Part shown: positions 9,849-20,746 of the stretch, piece by piece
How positions within the stretch are numbered: the first letter of the stretch is position 1
Layout: the number at the start of each line of letters is the position of its first letter
Source: Simmondsia chinensis
Lineage: Eukaryota; Streptophyta; Magnoliopsida; Caryophyllales; Simmondsiaceae
Assembly (NCBI GenBank): GCA_018398585.1
Contig: JAGTTD010000001.1
Coordinates: 14,634,501 to 14,698,500 of the forward strand
DNA length: 64,000 nt
Direction of reading: 5' to 3'
The notes under the pieces: model-generated
The model's database searches: none
What the model was told of the DNA's origin: nothing
The model's input: only the letters and a program-made list of their open reading frames with translations
Made by a program: the position numbers and the translations under genes

Positions 9849-11295
9849 ATTGTTTTCTCTGCCTTTCTAGTTTTATTTTTTATTTTTTATTTTATTTTCT
9901 TTTCTTTTTTGGTGTATGTAGTACCCTGTACCATGCTTTGAGATTTTGATAATTGATTTAATTTGGAATTCTTTAGAAAATTTTTAAGTTTTGCTTTAAT
10001 ATGTTGGGCTTACACTCTAGAGCCTTTATTCTAGTAGTAGGTCATTATCCATTGAGTGGAGGATCTAATAGATTGGTGGACTCAATTTGGAATCAAATCC
10101 TACTTGGTTTTCTCTAAGTTTTTTAGGTGAAATAGGATTTATGTTGATTGCTTGAGTTCTAGTTCAAACTCGAGTTAGGTCTTGAGCTCTCGGCTGGCAA
10201 GCTCGAGCTCGAGTAGTTTCCTTCATCTATGCCCATTTTTTTCATAAACGAATGTTAGATTTTCACTTCGTGATATTTCCCACTCCTTTCATAACTGCCT
10301 TCTTCTTTTATGACAAGCCCAAATTATTTGCTATTTCCATAACCGTTTGACATGCCAAATGGGCGCGTAATTGGCCTATAAATTAGCATTTACGAAAGCC
10401 TGGAAACAAACAGAGAAATATAGAACAAAACCTCTTCCTTTATTCTTCTAGTTTATCCTCTCTCTCATCTTTCTCCTTGAGGTCTGTATTGTTTTGTTAC
10501 TGAGAAAGTTGGGAAGATACTTTAATCCATCACTCAAGACTACACTTTAGTAGTGGGCATCGTATCAACCTTGGGAATTGGAGTACTAGTTAGTCTCATT
10601 TGTATTGGCGCAACGGCATAAACGACTTAGGGTAGAGGTGAACTCCTTAACTCAAAAATTCCTTGGTTTGATTCTTTCTTTGCTATTTCTCATTCACACC
10701 CTTGTTCTTTTTCGCTTGTTGCTTGATTCATTTGCTCTTCTTGAATTTGAGATTTATAGCACTCAAGCTTGAGATGGTCTTATATGTTCTTTAGACTTAT
10801 TCTACCAGAGTGGAAAGGTTGATTCTATGAAAGCTTGAGAATAACTCCCTTGGAGGTCAAGTTCAATCTTGTTTGAGATTGGTGTTATTAGAGGTCGGTA
10901 AATTCTTCAGTTTAATTTTTGATTGCTCACTGACTGCAATTTGCCAACCCCTTCTTGCAAAATTCCTCTCTTTTCAACCAAAAATAGAAACAGAGTATTA
11001 CATGTACTTATAGATTGAGGAAATGACATGCCTTGTCTGCATTTTCTGACAAAATATTGTCAGATATATAGGTAGAGAGTGTCTAGGTGGTAATATATTA
11101 AGCTCTTATGCTACCTCATGGTATAGACCAGAATGTTAATGACCTAGGTAATTAAATATAGTCTCGGGTATTAAAGTGATAGATTTTGATTTTATTAATA
11201 ATTGAACCATTAATGCTCCACAAAATAATTATCAAAGATATTTATATATTGAAATATAAATGACTGTTATAAAACTATAGAGATATAAAATATAA
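9849..11295. other. Unassigned AT-rich DNA
   Basis: No gene is seen. A TATA-like CCTATAAATTAG at about 10377, followed by a pyrimidine-rich leader around 10430-10480, resembles LTR promoter architecture, but no paired copy or ends were found. At 11264-11300 a short stretch (GACTGTTATAAAA ... GAGATA) duplicates the start of the C1 LTR. Confidence 0.4.
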
Positions 11296-11300
11296 GTGAC

Positions 11301-11605
11301 TGTTATAAAATTATAGAGATATTATACTCTATAAAAAGGTAATAAAAAGACAAACCTAAATATAATTAATAAAAAAATAACAAATATTTTGTATCAGAAC
11401 GAGATTATTTTATTTAATCTCTTTTTCTCTTTTCTCTTGTTTCTTTTTTTTTCTCTTTCCTTTCTTTTCTTTTTTCCTTTTCTTCTTGTTCTGATTGTTG
11501 CTGTTGGTGTGTAGGGTGTATGTATATATACAAAAAGGGGTGGGTTTAATGAGTCATCAAGAAGGCTTAAATTTGTGACATGTGTCACAGTTTATCCAAA
11601 TACAC

Positions 11606-11664
<59 letters not shown>

Positions 11665-11763
11665 AATAGGTATTTTATATAATTTTTTATTTTCTATTAT
11701 ATTTAATAATCTCCAAACTCGACTCTAAAATTTGTACCCGAAAAATATCCAATATTTACAACA
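11301..11763 (-). repeat. 3' LTR of C1
   Basis: 463 bp, with TGTTATAA and TACAACA ends as written on the plus strand. It aligns along its length with 16746-17188. It carries a 52-bp TA repeat missing from the other LTR. Confidence 0.92.
11609..11660. repeat. (TA)26 microsatellite
   Basis: An uninterrupted TA run of 52 bp inside the 3' LTR of C1. The other LTR has only a short interrupted TATATA stretch at the matching place, so the run expanded after insertion. Confidence 0.97.
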
Positions 11764-11776
11764 CTCCCCTTTCGAT
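11764..11776 (-). promoter_or_regulatory. Polypurine tract of C1
   Basis: CTCCCCTTTCGAT on the plus strand reads ATCGAAAGGGGAG on the element strand, directly against the 3' LTR, as expected for the plus-strand primer. Confidence 0.8.
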
Positions 11777-12237
11777 ATTTTCAGTTACAACAGGACACAG
11801 TGTCGAAGCTAAATATGCCTGCCTCGTTAAAAACCTTGTCAGGAAAACCCAGTGAAAAAAGCTATAGCGAAGGGCAAAAGAGTACAGCTCATATTTAACT
11901 CCCCCTTCATGTGAACATTTTAGTAATGGGCGTTTCTGAGTCAAGGCATACCGACCTTATGAACTAATTTCTCAAATGTTGATGTCGGTAATGCCTTCGT
12001 GAACAAATCTGCCAAATTCTCACTTGAGCGAACTTGTTGAACATTTATTTCACCTATCTTCTGAAGCTCATGTGTAAAGAAGAACTTCGGTGAGATATTC
12101 TTAGTTCTGTCGCCTTTAATGTAGCCACCTTTGATCTGAGCAATACATGCAGCATTGTCTTCACATAGTATTGCTGGACTCCCCTTGATCGTTGGAAGAC
12201 TGCATTCTTCTTGAACATGTTGAATAAGGGATCTCAG

Positions 12238-12681
12238 CTATAAGCATTCCCTCCTTGCTTCATGAAGTGCAAGTATTTCGGCATGATTTGAAGAAGTTGC
12301 TACTATTGTCTGCTTGGTAGATCGCCAAGATATAGCAGTGTCACCATAGGTGAATAAATATCCTGTCTGTGAATGGCCTCTATGTGGATCAGACAAATAT
12401 CCTGCATCTGCATATCCAATCAATCTCGGACTTGACTGTCTCTGATAGTATAATCCCATATCAGATGTACCACGGAGATATCGAAGGATATGTTTAATTC
12501 CATTCAAGTGTCTCTGGGTAGGCGTTGAGCTATACCTTGTGAACAAATTTATCGAAAGGGCTATATCTGGCCTTGTATAGTTAGCAAGATACATCAGTGT
12601 ACCTATTGCACTTAAATATGGCACTTCAGGGCCAATAATTTCTTCATCATCCCCTCGAGGTTGGAACGGGTCCTTATTCAC
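12238..12681 (-). pseudogene. C1 RNase H
   Basis: 147 open codons covering the copia connection and RNase H region: VPYLSAIGTLMYLANYTRPD, HLNGIKHILRYLRGT, GYADAGYLSDPHRGHSQTGY, and TSSNHAEILALHEA in the place of the usual E-A-E-Y block. It would digest the RNA template. It ends where the frame runs into a stop before the PPT. Confidence 0.9.
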
Positions 12682-12690
12682 ATCAAGTGA

Positions 12691-13460
12691 TCAGACGACC
12701 ATAGGGGTGCTCAACGGATGTGCCTTGTCCATATAAAAACATTGAAGCACCTTTTCTGTATAAGTAGATTGATGGATTAAAATTCCACCAGATAAGTGCT
12801 TTATCTGCAGGCCAAGACAATATTTCGTCTTTCCGAGATCTTTCATTTCGAACTCTTTATTCAGATATGCAATTGCTTGTTTAATCGCTTCAGGCATTCT
12901 TATGATGTTTAAATCATCAACATATACTGCTATTATAGCAACTCCAAAATTCGATTTCTTAACAAAAACACATGGACTAACAGGATTGTTCACATATCCT
13001 TACTCCAGAAGGTATGTGCTAAGATAATTGTACCACATTTTTCCTGATTGTTTCAATCCATACAGTGATCTCTGTAATTTAATCGAACACAGCTCTCGAG
13101 GTTTTGAGCTAAATGCTTCTGGCATTTGTAGCTCTTCAGGGACTTTCATATAGATATCATTATCAAGTGATCCATATAGGTAAGCCGTTACTGTGTCCAT
13201 AAGACGCATGTGGAGTCTTTCAGAGACTGCCAAGCTTATTAAAAATCTGAATGTAATTGTATCCATTACAGGTGAATATGTCTCTTCATAGTCAATTCCT
13301 GGCCTTTGTGAGAAACCTTGAGCTACAAGTCGTGCTTTATATCTCACGACTTCATTCTTTTCATTTCTTTTTCGCACAAAAACCCATTTGTACCCTACGA
13401 GTTTTGTACTTTCGGGTGTTTGGACTGCAGGTCCAAAAACTGCACGTTTCGCAAGGGAGT
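12691..13460 (-). pseudogene. C1 reverse transcriptase
   Basis: It starts near 13460 with GYKWVFVRKRNEKNEVVRYK and ARLVAQGFSQRPGIDYEETY, continues with RSLYGLKQSGKMWYN, and has the catalytic AVYVDDLNII box at about 12920-12945. A stop near 13000 and a stop near 12685 split it from RNase H. The catalytic aspartates are kept but the frame is broken. Confidence 0.92.
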
Positions 13461-13659
13461 TTAACTCCGCCTATATTGCTTCTTTCCATTTTGGCCAGTC
13501 ATCTCTTCTTTGACATTCTTGAAGAGATTTAGATTCAAAATCTTCACCTTTTGTGGTCAAATTAGAGGCCACATTGTATGCGAACACTTGATCGAGAATC
13601 GTTTCATTTCGATTCCACAGTATGCCAGTAATAGCATAGTTTATCGAGATTTCTTCATT

Positions 13660-15108
13660 CTAGACATTTTCATCATTTCTACAATTCTCAGGTATTTGAT
13701 ACCCTCGAGGAGCCATTTCGCCCTCTGTTTCTTTTCCTTGGAATCGCATTTGTACCACTTCAGGGGTTTTCTCTTTAGGAGTTTTAATAAAGGAGCCAAC
13801 TTGTTCATGTTGTTCTCTTTTCTTTATTGGATTCTTATCTTCAGAACCAATAGGTCTACCATGCTTCTGGCGTGCAGTAAATGTATTTGTCAATGTCTTA
13901 GAAGACTGTTCATTCGAAATATCAATTCGAATGGGGGCATTCATAGTTGGGACATGTGACTTGGTTACTCTTTTCGTGTCAACGAATGCATTTGGTAATC
14001 GATTCGCAATATTTTGTAAATGGATAATCTTCTGGACTTCCATTTCACATTGATTCGTAAGTGGATCAAAATGTGATATAGATGATGCATTCCACACGAT
14101 TTCACCCTTTTCTAGCTTTAGCTTTTCTCCCCCTAATTCTAGGAACATTGTTTCGTCAAATTTGCAATATGCAAACCGTACACTAAAAATATCTCCAGTC
14201 AATGGTTCAAGATATTTTATAATTGATAGGGACTCAAACCCGACATAAATTTTCAGTCTCCTTTGGGGACCCATCTTTGCACGCTGGGGTGGAGCAATTG
14301 GAACATATACCGCGCAACCAAAAGTTCATAGATGGGATATATCTGGTTCTTAACCAGACACAAGTTGCTTATTTATGATAAGCAATTGGCCTCGCATGAA
14401 TAAGTGCTGCAGCATGCAATATAGCGTGTCCCCATGCACAGCTAGGCAGCTTTATTTTAATGAGCAATGGTCTAGCAATTAGCTGCAGACGTTTAATCAG
14501 AGATTTGTAAGACCATTTTGTGTATGCCGGTGAGCCACAGAGTGCTCAACTGTAATCCCAATTGACATACAATAGTCATTAAAAGTTTGGGACGTAAATT
14601 TTCCTGCATTATCAAGACGGATCTTTTGGATCGCGTAATCCAGAAATTGAGCCCGTAATCGGATTATTTGTGCAAGGAGTCTCGCAAATGCCACGTTGCG
14701 AGTAGATAATAGGCAAACATGTGACCAACGTATTAAGGCATCCATCAACACCATAAAATATCGAAATGGTCCAAATGATAAAATAATAGGCCCACATATG
14801 TCTCCTTATATTCTTTCTAGAAAGTTAGGAGATTCAATCCCAATTTTGGTTAGGGATGGCCTAATAATCATTTTACCTTGAGCACAGGCAGCACATGAAA
14901 TCTCATCAGGAGAAAGAATTTTCAGGTTCTTTAATGAGTGTCCATGAGAACTTTCAATAATTTTTCTCATCATCGTTACACCTGGATGGCCCAAACAGTT
15001 ATGCCACAGAGTGAACGTTTTGCAATCAGTTAACTTCTGGTTAACTACTATATTTGATTCAATCGAGTTTATGTAAGTATAATATAACCCGGAAGAAAGT
15101 GCTGACAA
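13660..15108 (-). pseudogene. C1 integrase
   Basis: GAG-pre-integrase block LWHNCLGHPGVTMMRKIIES (zinc-binding H and CAACAQGK) at 15108-14806. Core pieces at 14797-14497 include IRLDNAGKFTSQTFNDYC and VEHSVAHRHTQNGL. A long C-terminal region follows at 14274-13660 (KIYVGFESLSIIKYLEPLTG onward, rich in charged residues). Frames are broken near 14800 and between 14497 and 14274. Lengths fit a normal copia integrase. Confidence 0.9.
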
Positions 15109-15117
15109 TTTTTTTCA

Positions 15118-15459
15118 CTATTTTCTTTCTTCGTGAAGTAAGCGACGTAATACAAAATATTCTTTATCGCCCTCATTTATTGTCTCAATATGATAACCGT
15201 TGCGACGAATATCTAGAAAACTAATTAGGTTTCTCTGTGATCTGCTGGGAAATAGAGCATCACTTATGTTTAGTTTTGTCCCTTCAGGGAACACAACACG
15301 TGCTCTTCCGGAGCCTTCGACCAAATTTGAAACACCTGAGATTGTATTATCATTCGCTTCAACTAATCGTAGTTGAGAGAAATATAATTTGCTTTTGAGG
15401 ACAGTATGTGTCGTTGCACTGTCTGCTAGACATAAATCTCCATCTTTGATCAGATCCAT
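15118..15459 (-). pseudogene. C1 aspartic protease region
   Basis: It would cut the Gag-Pol polyprotein. The active-site area reads CLADSATTHTVLKSK, where D-S-A/G-T is the copia protease motif. The flap and the NISDALFPSRSQRNLISFLD segment that leads into the pre-integrase domain follow. It is open for 113 codons. Confidence 0.85.
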
Positions 15460-15632
15460 GTTTCTATGAAATACATATGTATTAGTGGGATTCCATTTAA
15501 AATTTTATTGGAAATAACTCATTAAAATAAAACACCAAAACATATTATTTTATTAAACATATCCCAAACTATATTATTACATCAAAAGTAGGACAAACTT
15601 AGTACGAAAGATATAACAGAAAATATAAAACT

Positions 15633-16680
15633 TTATTCCAGTTTAACACTTCCATCGCCTATCAGGTGATCTATTCTCCCACTAGGATCCTCAAAAAAAT
15701 CAGAGACATCAAGATGTGTCACATCAAGTGGAGAATGATCTTCAGCGAAATTTGTTTCTAGGGGCTTTTCTTTTCCTTTCAATGATGCTTGATATAGCTT
15801 CACCAGATGGGTAGGCATATGACAAGTACGCGACCATTGGCCTTTTGTGCCATAGCGATAACAACTTATTTCAGCGTCTTTCAACGAATTTAGTTTATTG
15901 GTTTTCTCCCTTTTATTTTTATCTTCATTGTTGCCGGACCCCTTAAATTTTGGTCCATTTTGATTACCTCATCCACTACCACGACCGCTCCACGACTACG
16001 GCCATGTCCGAGACCACGACCACGGCCACAGTTATATGTATTATTTTCATGAGAAGCAACATTTACTTCAGGGAATGGCTCTAACCCAGTTGGTCGTGAC
16101 TGATGATTTTTCATTAACAATTCATTATTTTGTTCAGCAGCAAGAAGACATTGACTTAACTATGAATATTTTTTGAAATTTCTTTTTCAATATTGTTGCT
16201 GCAGAAGCATGTTCGAGACATGGAAAGTTGAAAATATTTTTTCCTACATATCCCCCTCAGTAATATTTTCACCGCATAATTGCAGTCGGGAGGTAATACT
16301 AAATACCGCCGAGTTATACTCGCTTACAGTTTTAAAATCCTGCAGCCGCAGGTGAATCAATTCATAGTGAGCTTTAGGGAGGATCACATATTTCTGGTGA
16401 TCAAACATCTCCTTTAAATTAAACCAAAGGACAAGCGGGTCCTTTATAGTAAGATACTCGGCTTTCAATCCTTCGTGGATATGATACCTGAGAAATATCA
16501 TAGCTTTTTCACGATCCTGCAGGGATGCGCTATTACCCATTTTACTCGTATCTCCGAGATTCATAGCATCAAGATGAATCTCAACATCAAGGGTCCAGGG
16601 CAAAAATTCTTGCCACTTATATCAAGAGCAGTAAAGTCAAGCTTTGTTAGATTAGCTATTAGAAATAACAAAGGTTAGGA
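15633..16680 (-). pseudogene. C1 gag with zinc knuckle
   Basis: The N-terminus near 16680 reads NLTKLDFTALDISGKN, then a frameshift, then MPWTLDVEIHLDAMNLGDTS and the gag body to 16244. Glycine-arginine-rich sequence lies at about 15960-16040. A CCHC-type knuckle CYRYGTKGQWSRTC (15884-15840) has lost the second cysteine and the histidine. The capsid and nucleic acid-binding functions are therefore not intact. Confidence 0.88.
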
Positions 16681-16722
16681 TAAAAGAAAACTTTACCTCA
16701 AGCTTATGATAATCTTTGTTTG

Positions 16723-16745
16723 GCCAGAGACTCGTGCTGATAACG
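16723..16745 (-). promoter_or_regulatory. Primer binding site region of C1
   Basis: Immediately inside the 5' LTR the element strand reads CGTTATCAGCACGAGTCTC. This is a familiar start for plant copia internal regions, where the tRNA primer anneals. I did not check it against a tRNA 3' end. Confidence 0.6.
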
Positions 16746-17188
16746 TGTTATAAAATTATAGAGCTATTATACTCTATAAGAAGGTAATAAAAAGAAACAT
16801 CCAAATATAATTAACAAAAAATAACAAATATTTTATATAAGAACGAGACTATTTTATTTAATCTCTTTTTCTCTTTTCTCTCGTTTCTTTCTTTTTCTCT
16901 TTCTTTTCTTTTTTTTTTTTTTTTTTTTTTCCTTTTGTTCTTTTTCTGATTGTTGCTGTTGCTGTGTGGGGTGTATGTATATATACAAAAAGGGGTGGGT
17001 TTGACGAGTCATCAGGAAGGCTTATATTTGTGACATGTGCCACAGTTTGTGCAAATATTTATTTATATATGTATATATATATATACATAAATAGATATTT
17101 TATAAAATTTTTAATTTTCTATAATATTTAATAATATCCAAACTTGACTCTAAAATTTGTACTCGAAAAATATCTAATATTTACAACA
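16746..17188 (-). repeat. 5' LTR of C1
   Basis: 443 bp, paired with 11301-11763. It contains a 22-nt T run (16909-16930). A TATA-rich stretch lies near 17055-17085. The right end AACA is followed by the GTGAC duplication. Confidence 0.92.
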
Positions 17189-17193
17189 GTGAC

Positions 17194-18228
17194 CATTTTT
17201 CTTCTTCTTTGATTTTGGTTAATCACTCATGATATTTGTTTTCCCTTCTTCAAGTAGTTTCACATTTGGAACTCCGCCACCGTCAGTGAGAGAAGTACCA
17301 ATCAACATGAAGTTTGTTTTCAGACCATGACCCAGAAATTAGGGGAATTTGGAACTTTGATACGTCTTCAAAAAGAATTATCGATGATCCAAGTTTTCTT
17401 TGTTGTGGTGACCGCAGGAGACAATTGAACATATCCTTTTCTGTTTTCCATTTACACAAGCTTCCTAGTCTCTCTTAAACGTGAGTTACAGACCTGTGGT
17501 TGAAGGTTCTGGCTGTTTTATGAGATGATTAACCTCTTTCTCCTTGGATCTCGCCCAGCAAATTCATGCCCTCAAAATCATCGCCTTCTTATGTTTGGGA
17601 TTGGAAAGCTATGAATTATTTTGCCATCAGGGCCAATCACAGGCTCTCGATTGTCATATCTTGTGAAGCTGGGAGGCATGCCTCCACTACTTGAATATTA
17701 ACAGGAGCCCCCTGTCTTCTCACCATCCGCAAGCCCATCTCATTGACAGACAACAATTTTGTTCCTCATACTGACACCGCTTGTAATATCAACTCCATGT
17801 CAATGGCAATGGTGCTTGTGGCTCAGGAAGACCAAGGTACTCTTCGGGGAGGCTGGTGTTCTTCTTTCCACACTGGGACCGAATCATTATTGAATTCAAC
17901 AATATAACAACCATTGAATATATTCAATGTCGGAAGAGTTGCCATTGGGAAATTCGAGCCATTGTCAACCATATGAACCATTTATTTGCCTCTAGTACTT
18001 TCGCTCCAATTACCTTTCATTGGAGTCCTATAGTATGTAATAGGACGGCCCTTTAGGTCGCTAGATTGCTTCTGGACCATCGATGTAACCATGACTGGTG
18101 GATCTCTACGCCATCACAGCTAACGTCCATTTTAACTAAAGATTATATAGGAATTTAGCCTCACCTTCAGGCTTTCTTGTGCTAAAAAAAGTAGTTTTAC
18201 GTTTAAAAATGTCAGTTTGAGTACTAAC
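17194..18228. other. Unassigned DNA with short open reading on the minus strand
   Basis: No family recognised. On the minus strand near 17550-17700 a peptide GGMPPSFTRYDNREPVIGPD followed by GKIIHSFPIPN is readable. Between 17850 and 18090, NGSNFPMATLPTLNIFNGCY can be read. Base composition is less AT-rich than the flanks, so an old exon or retrogene piece is possible. Frames do not stay open beyond about 60 codons. Confidence 0.35.
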
Positions 18229-19225
18229 TATTAGTATAATATCCTAGTATGATATTACTAGGATATTCGCTAGGAACTTTATTGAACATACTTTCAAAAT
18301 TATTTCTTCCATACAGCAGATACTTTAACCTTGATTCCCTCCTCTCATTCTCTTGACCCTAATTCTGCTAATTCTCCTTAATGTTATAACCCTAATTGTC
18401 ACAATCCCAGAGGCGCCCTTCCAATGCAGGCCAACAACCATTGTGCTGGCTGCTGATCCTCCACATTTGAAACACTCAAAGTTCCTTTGGCAGCCGAAAC
18501 GCAGGCTCCAGGTCTTCTAATTGGAAGATGGTGAAGTGTATCCTCCGATACCTCAAGCGCACACCTGATCATGTCTCACCATTTCATCGGGTTCTTGCAT
18601 GACCATTGCTGCCTACATTGATGTTGTTTGGGGTGTATGTCTTGACACTCGTCAATCCATCACCAAGTTTGCTTTGCCTTTTCGTATGAACCTCATCTCC
18701 TGGTGGGCCAACAAGCAACAATTGTTGCAAAATCCTCTACAAATTCCAAGTATCATGTTGTTGCTTAGGTGGTTGCTGAGTGTGACAAACTTAGGTACCT
18801 TTTGCGTGATATTGGCCTTCACCACTCTTGTCCAATTCGTATCTTCTGTGACAATGCCTCGGCCATATACATTATTGCTAACCTCATCTCTAATGATCGT
18901 AATAAGCATGGTGATATTAATTTTTATTGGGTTCAAAAGAAGGGAATTAAGGGTGGGTTCGATATACTCATACCACCAAACATGTTATTGTTATCTTCAC
19001 CAAGGGCTTAACTACTGATTACTTCCACATTCATAGAGCCAATCTGTACATTGTTCTACCCGGTTCAGATTAAAGGGTTGTATTAGTATAATATTCTAGT
19101 GTGATATTATTAGGATATTTTCTTTAGACTTTATTGTAATTTTCTTCTTTGTAAATTTTTCAATATATATGATACATCTGCAATGCTATTGATCATGCTC
19201 TCAAAACTATTTCTTCACAGTAACA
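18229..19225 (+). mobile_element. Small truncated copia remnant with LTR-like ends
   Basis: The segment TATTAGTATAATATCCTAG at 18229 recurs as TATTAGTATAATATTCTAG at 19081. Both continue with GATATT-A-TAGGATATT, GACTTTATTG-like and ATTTCTTC-CA-ACAG text, so the two ends look like LTR copies (the left about 88 bp and gapped, the right 147 bp at 19079-19225). Between them is only the tail of pol. The right copy follows a TTAAAGGG purine stretch. Confidence 0.65.
18520..19060 (+). pseudogene. Copia RNase H fragment
   Basis: Readable in pieces: KCILRYLKRTPDH, then CDKLRYLLRDIGLHHSCPIR, IFCDNASAIYIIANLISN and DRNKHGDINFYWVQ. These are the copia RNase H C-terminal blocks around the C-D-N-x-S-A motif. 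Frameshifts separate the pieces. It ends just before the right LTR-like copy. Confidence 0.8.
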
Positions 19226-20003
19226 AGTAAAAGTAGACAAAGTTACTTTTATTATTATATGTTTATGTTTTAGTAAATTTATTTTTTTCCTAAATGTATT
19301 AGATATATGGAATCCCCATAGTTATACCCTTTAAAGCTAATCAATTTTCTCACTACCTTTATCTAGTTTGCAAATTGAATTATCAATACCCTAAGATTAT
19401 CAGGATTGGGATTATACCTAGAATCATTAAGGCCTTTAGAATTAGAATAGTATCATCAAATCAAGAATTAATCATGAGATTATACTAAATGTATAGCATA
19501 ATACTTTTAAATTTAAATTTAGTTATAAGATAGTTGACCAAATGACCATATTGCACTTTGACCAACAAGGGTATAGGAAAAATTTAATCAAATAGAGAAT
19601 ACATTATCACATAACAAAGGGCAATAAATGATCGTGAGAGTTTTCAAAATAGTATAACTTGGAGTCAAGTTGTATATTAAGGTCACAACTTAAACTAAGT
19701 TTAATCTATGCTTCTTGAGAGTGACTAAACATTCAATTTAACTTTATTTTATTGGGAATAAAAAGTAAGTTCATTGCGATATATACTTGAATTTTTTTTC
19801 TTTTTGACTTACTATGCATATGCATCGGTAAGATCAAGGTAGTATTATTAGAATGGTAAAATCATATTATAATTTTGTTTTTCGATTTCATTTAACCATA
19901 ATGGATCACAAGATTCTAGAAAACTAATATTCTAGTCAACATGATTGATTGGAAATTGTGGGATTGCAAAATTCTAAGATTCTTGGATCCAAATAATGTG
20001 TTT
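19226..20003. other. AT-rich DNA without gene
   Basis: No coding, RNA or repeat structure was recognised; a handful of short AT-rich direct repeats only. Confidence 0.5.
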
Positions 20004-20126
20004 TACAGAATGGATGAAAACGTACCGACTCAGGGTATACAGAGCACTATATATCATGAGGGGAAATATAGTACAAGAGTATACATAAAGATAAAATATA
20101 GTACATATACAAATGACACTCTAGTA
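20004..20126 (-). repeat. 3' LTR of C2
   Basis: It aligns with 26435-26558: shared blocks are ACAGAATG/GTAGAATG, GGTATAC-GAGCACTATAT, ATAGTACAAGAGTATA and ACACTCTA. The adjacent CTAGTATTCCCCGTCAA reads as a purine tract on the element strand. Confidence 0.78.
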
Positions 20127-20365
20127 TTCCCCGTCAATTTGAACAGAGGGAACCCGTGGACAAAGTGGACCGGAGCTTGTGGAAACTTGAAGATGATAAA
20201 TCCTTAGTTAAAATTTCAACAACATGAGCCACAGAGCAGTGCTTGGACTCAGCACTAGAACGAGCAACAATGCCCTATTTCTGTATATGATTAAATTCGT
20301 CCTAAGAAAAAAAGGCCTGGCTCAATGTTGAATGATAAGTGTCTGAACAACCATCCTAGTCAGCA

Positions 20366-20740
20366 TCAGTGTAAGCAATTAATTAAGACAATGAACAAGG
20401 GTGCAAATAAAATCCAAAGTAAATAGTACCTTTGATATATCAATAAATGCGCTTCACAAGTTGTAAGTGAAGTGGTGAGATAATGTATGAACTGACTCAC
20501 CACACTAATATAATGCACATTCTCTTGCCATGTCAAGGTCAAATAATATAGAGCACCAACCATACTACGATAACCAGTGGAGGTATGCGAGGCCTCCACT
20601 CCCAAAATATAGTGAAGGCACCCCAAGATCTGTCACAGCAAATGTGGCGACAAGCTTGTAAATAAAGGACGACAAGAACTTCTCATTGCTACTAGTAACA
20701 TATCATCAACATATAAGAGCAAGATAAGAATGTAGTTGGA
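20366..20740 (-). pseudogene. C2 RT end and RNase H
   Basis: The catalytic box reads YILILLLYVDDMLLVA at about 20690-20740, immediately left of the large insertion. After a frame change come SLSPHLL and, in the 20626-20366 frame, GCLHYILGVEASHTSTGYRS with MVGALYYLTLTWQENVHYIS, the connection region before RNase H. The RNase H core itself is poorly kept. Confidence 0.8.
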
Positions 20741-20746
20741 ATCGGT

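Larger units (their letters stand above)
11301..17188 (-). mobile_element. Ty1/copia retrotransposon C1, complete but dead
   Basis: A full minus-strand copia element: 5' LTR at right (16746-17188), then PBS, gag, CCHC, protease, integrase, RT, RNase H, PPT and 3' LTR at left (11301-11763). The flanks GTGAC at 11296-11300 and GTGAC at 17189-17193 are a perfect 5-bp target-site duplication. Integrase before RT is the copia order. Frameshifts and stops interrupt every domain. The LTRs differ by a TA expansion in the left copy and a T-run in the right copy. Confidence 0.95.

Noticed and set aside
10370..10640. LTR
   Set aside because: A TATA-like motif and pyrimidine-rich leader only; no TG/CA ends, PBS or second copy.
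11264..11300. Second insertion of the C1 LTR
   Set aside because: Only about 37 bp resemble the LTR start, too short to call more than a local duplication.
13510..13959. Plus-strand 149-codon gene
   Set aside because: It is the antisense shadow of the C1 integrase C-terminus.
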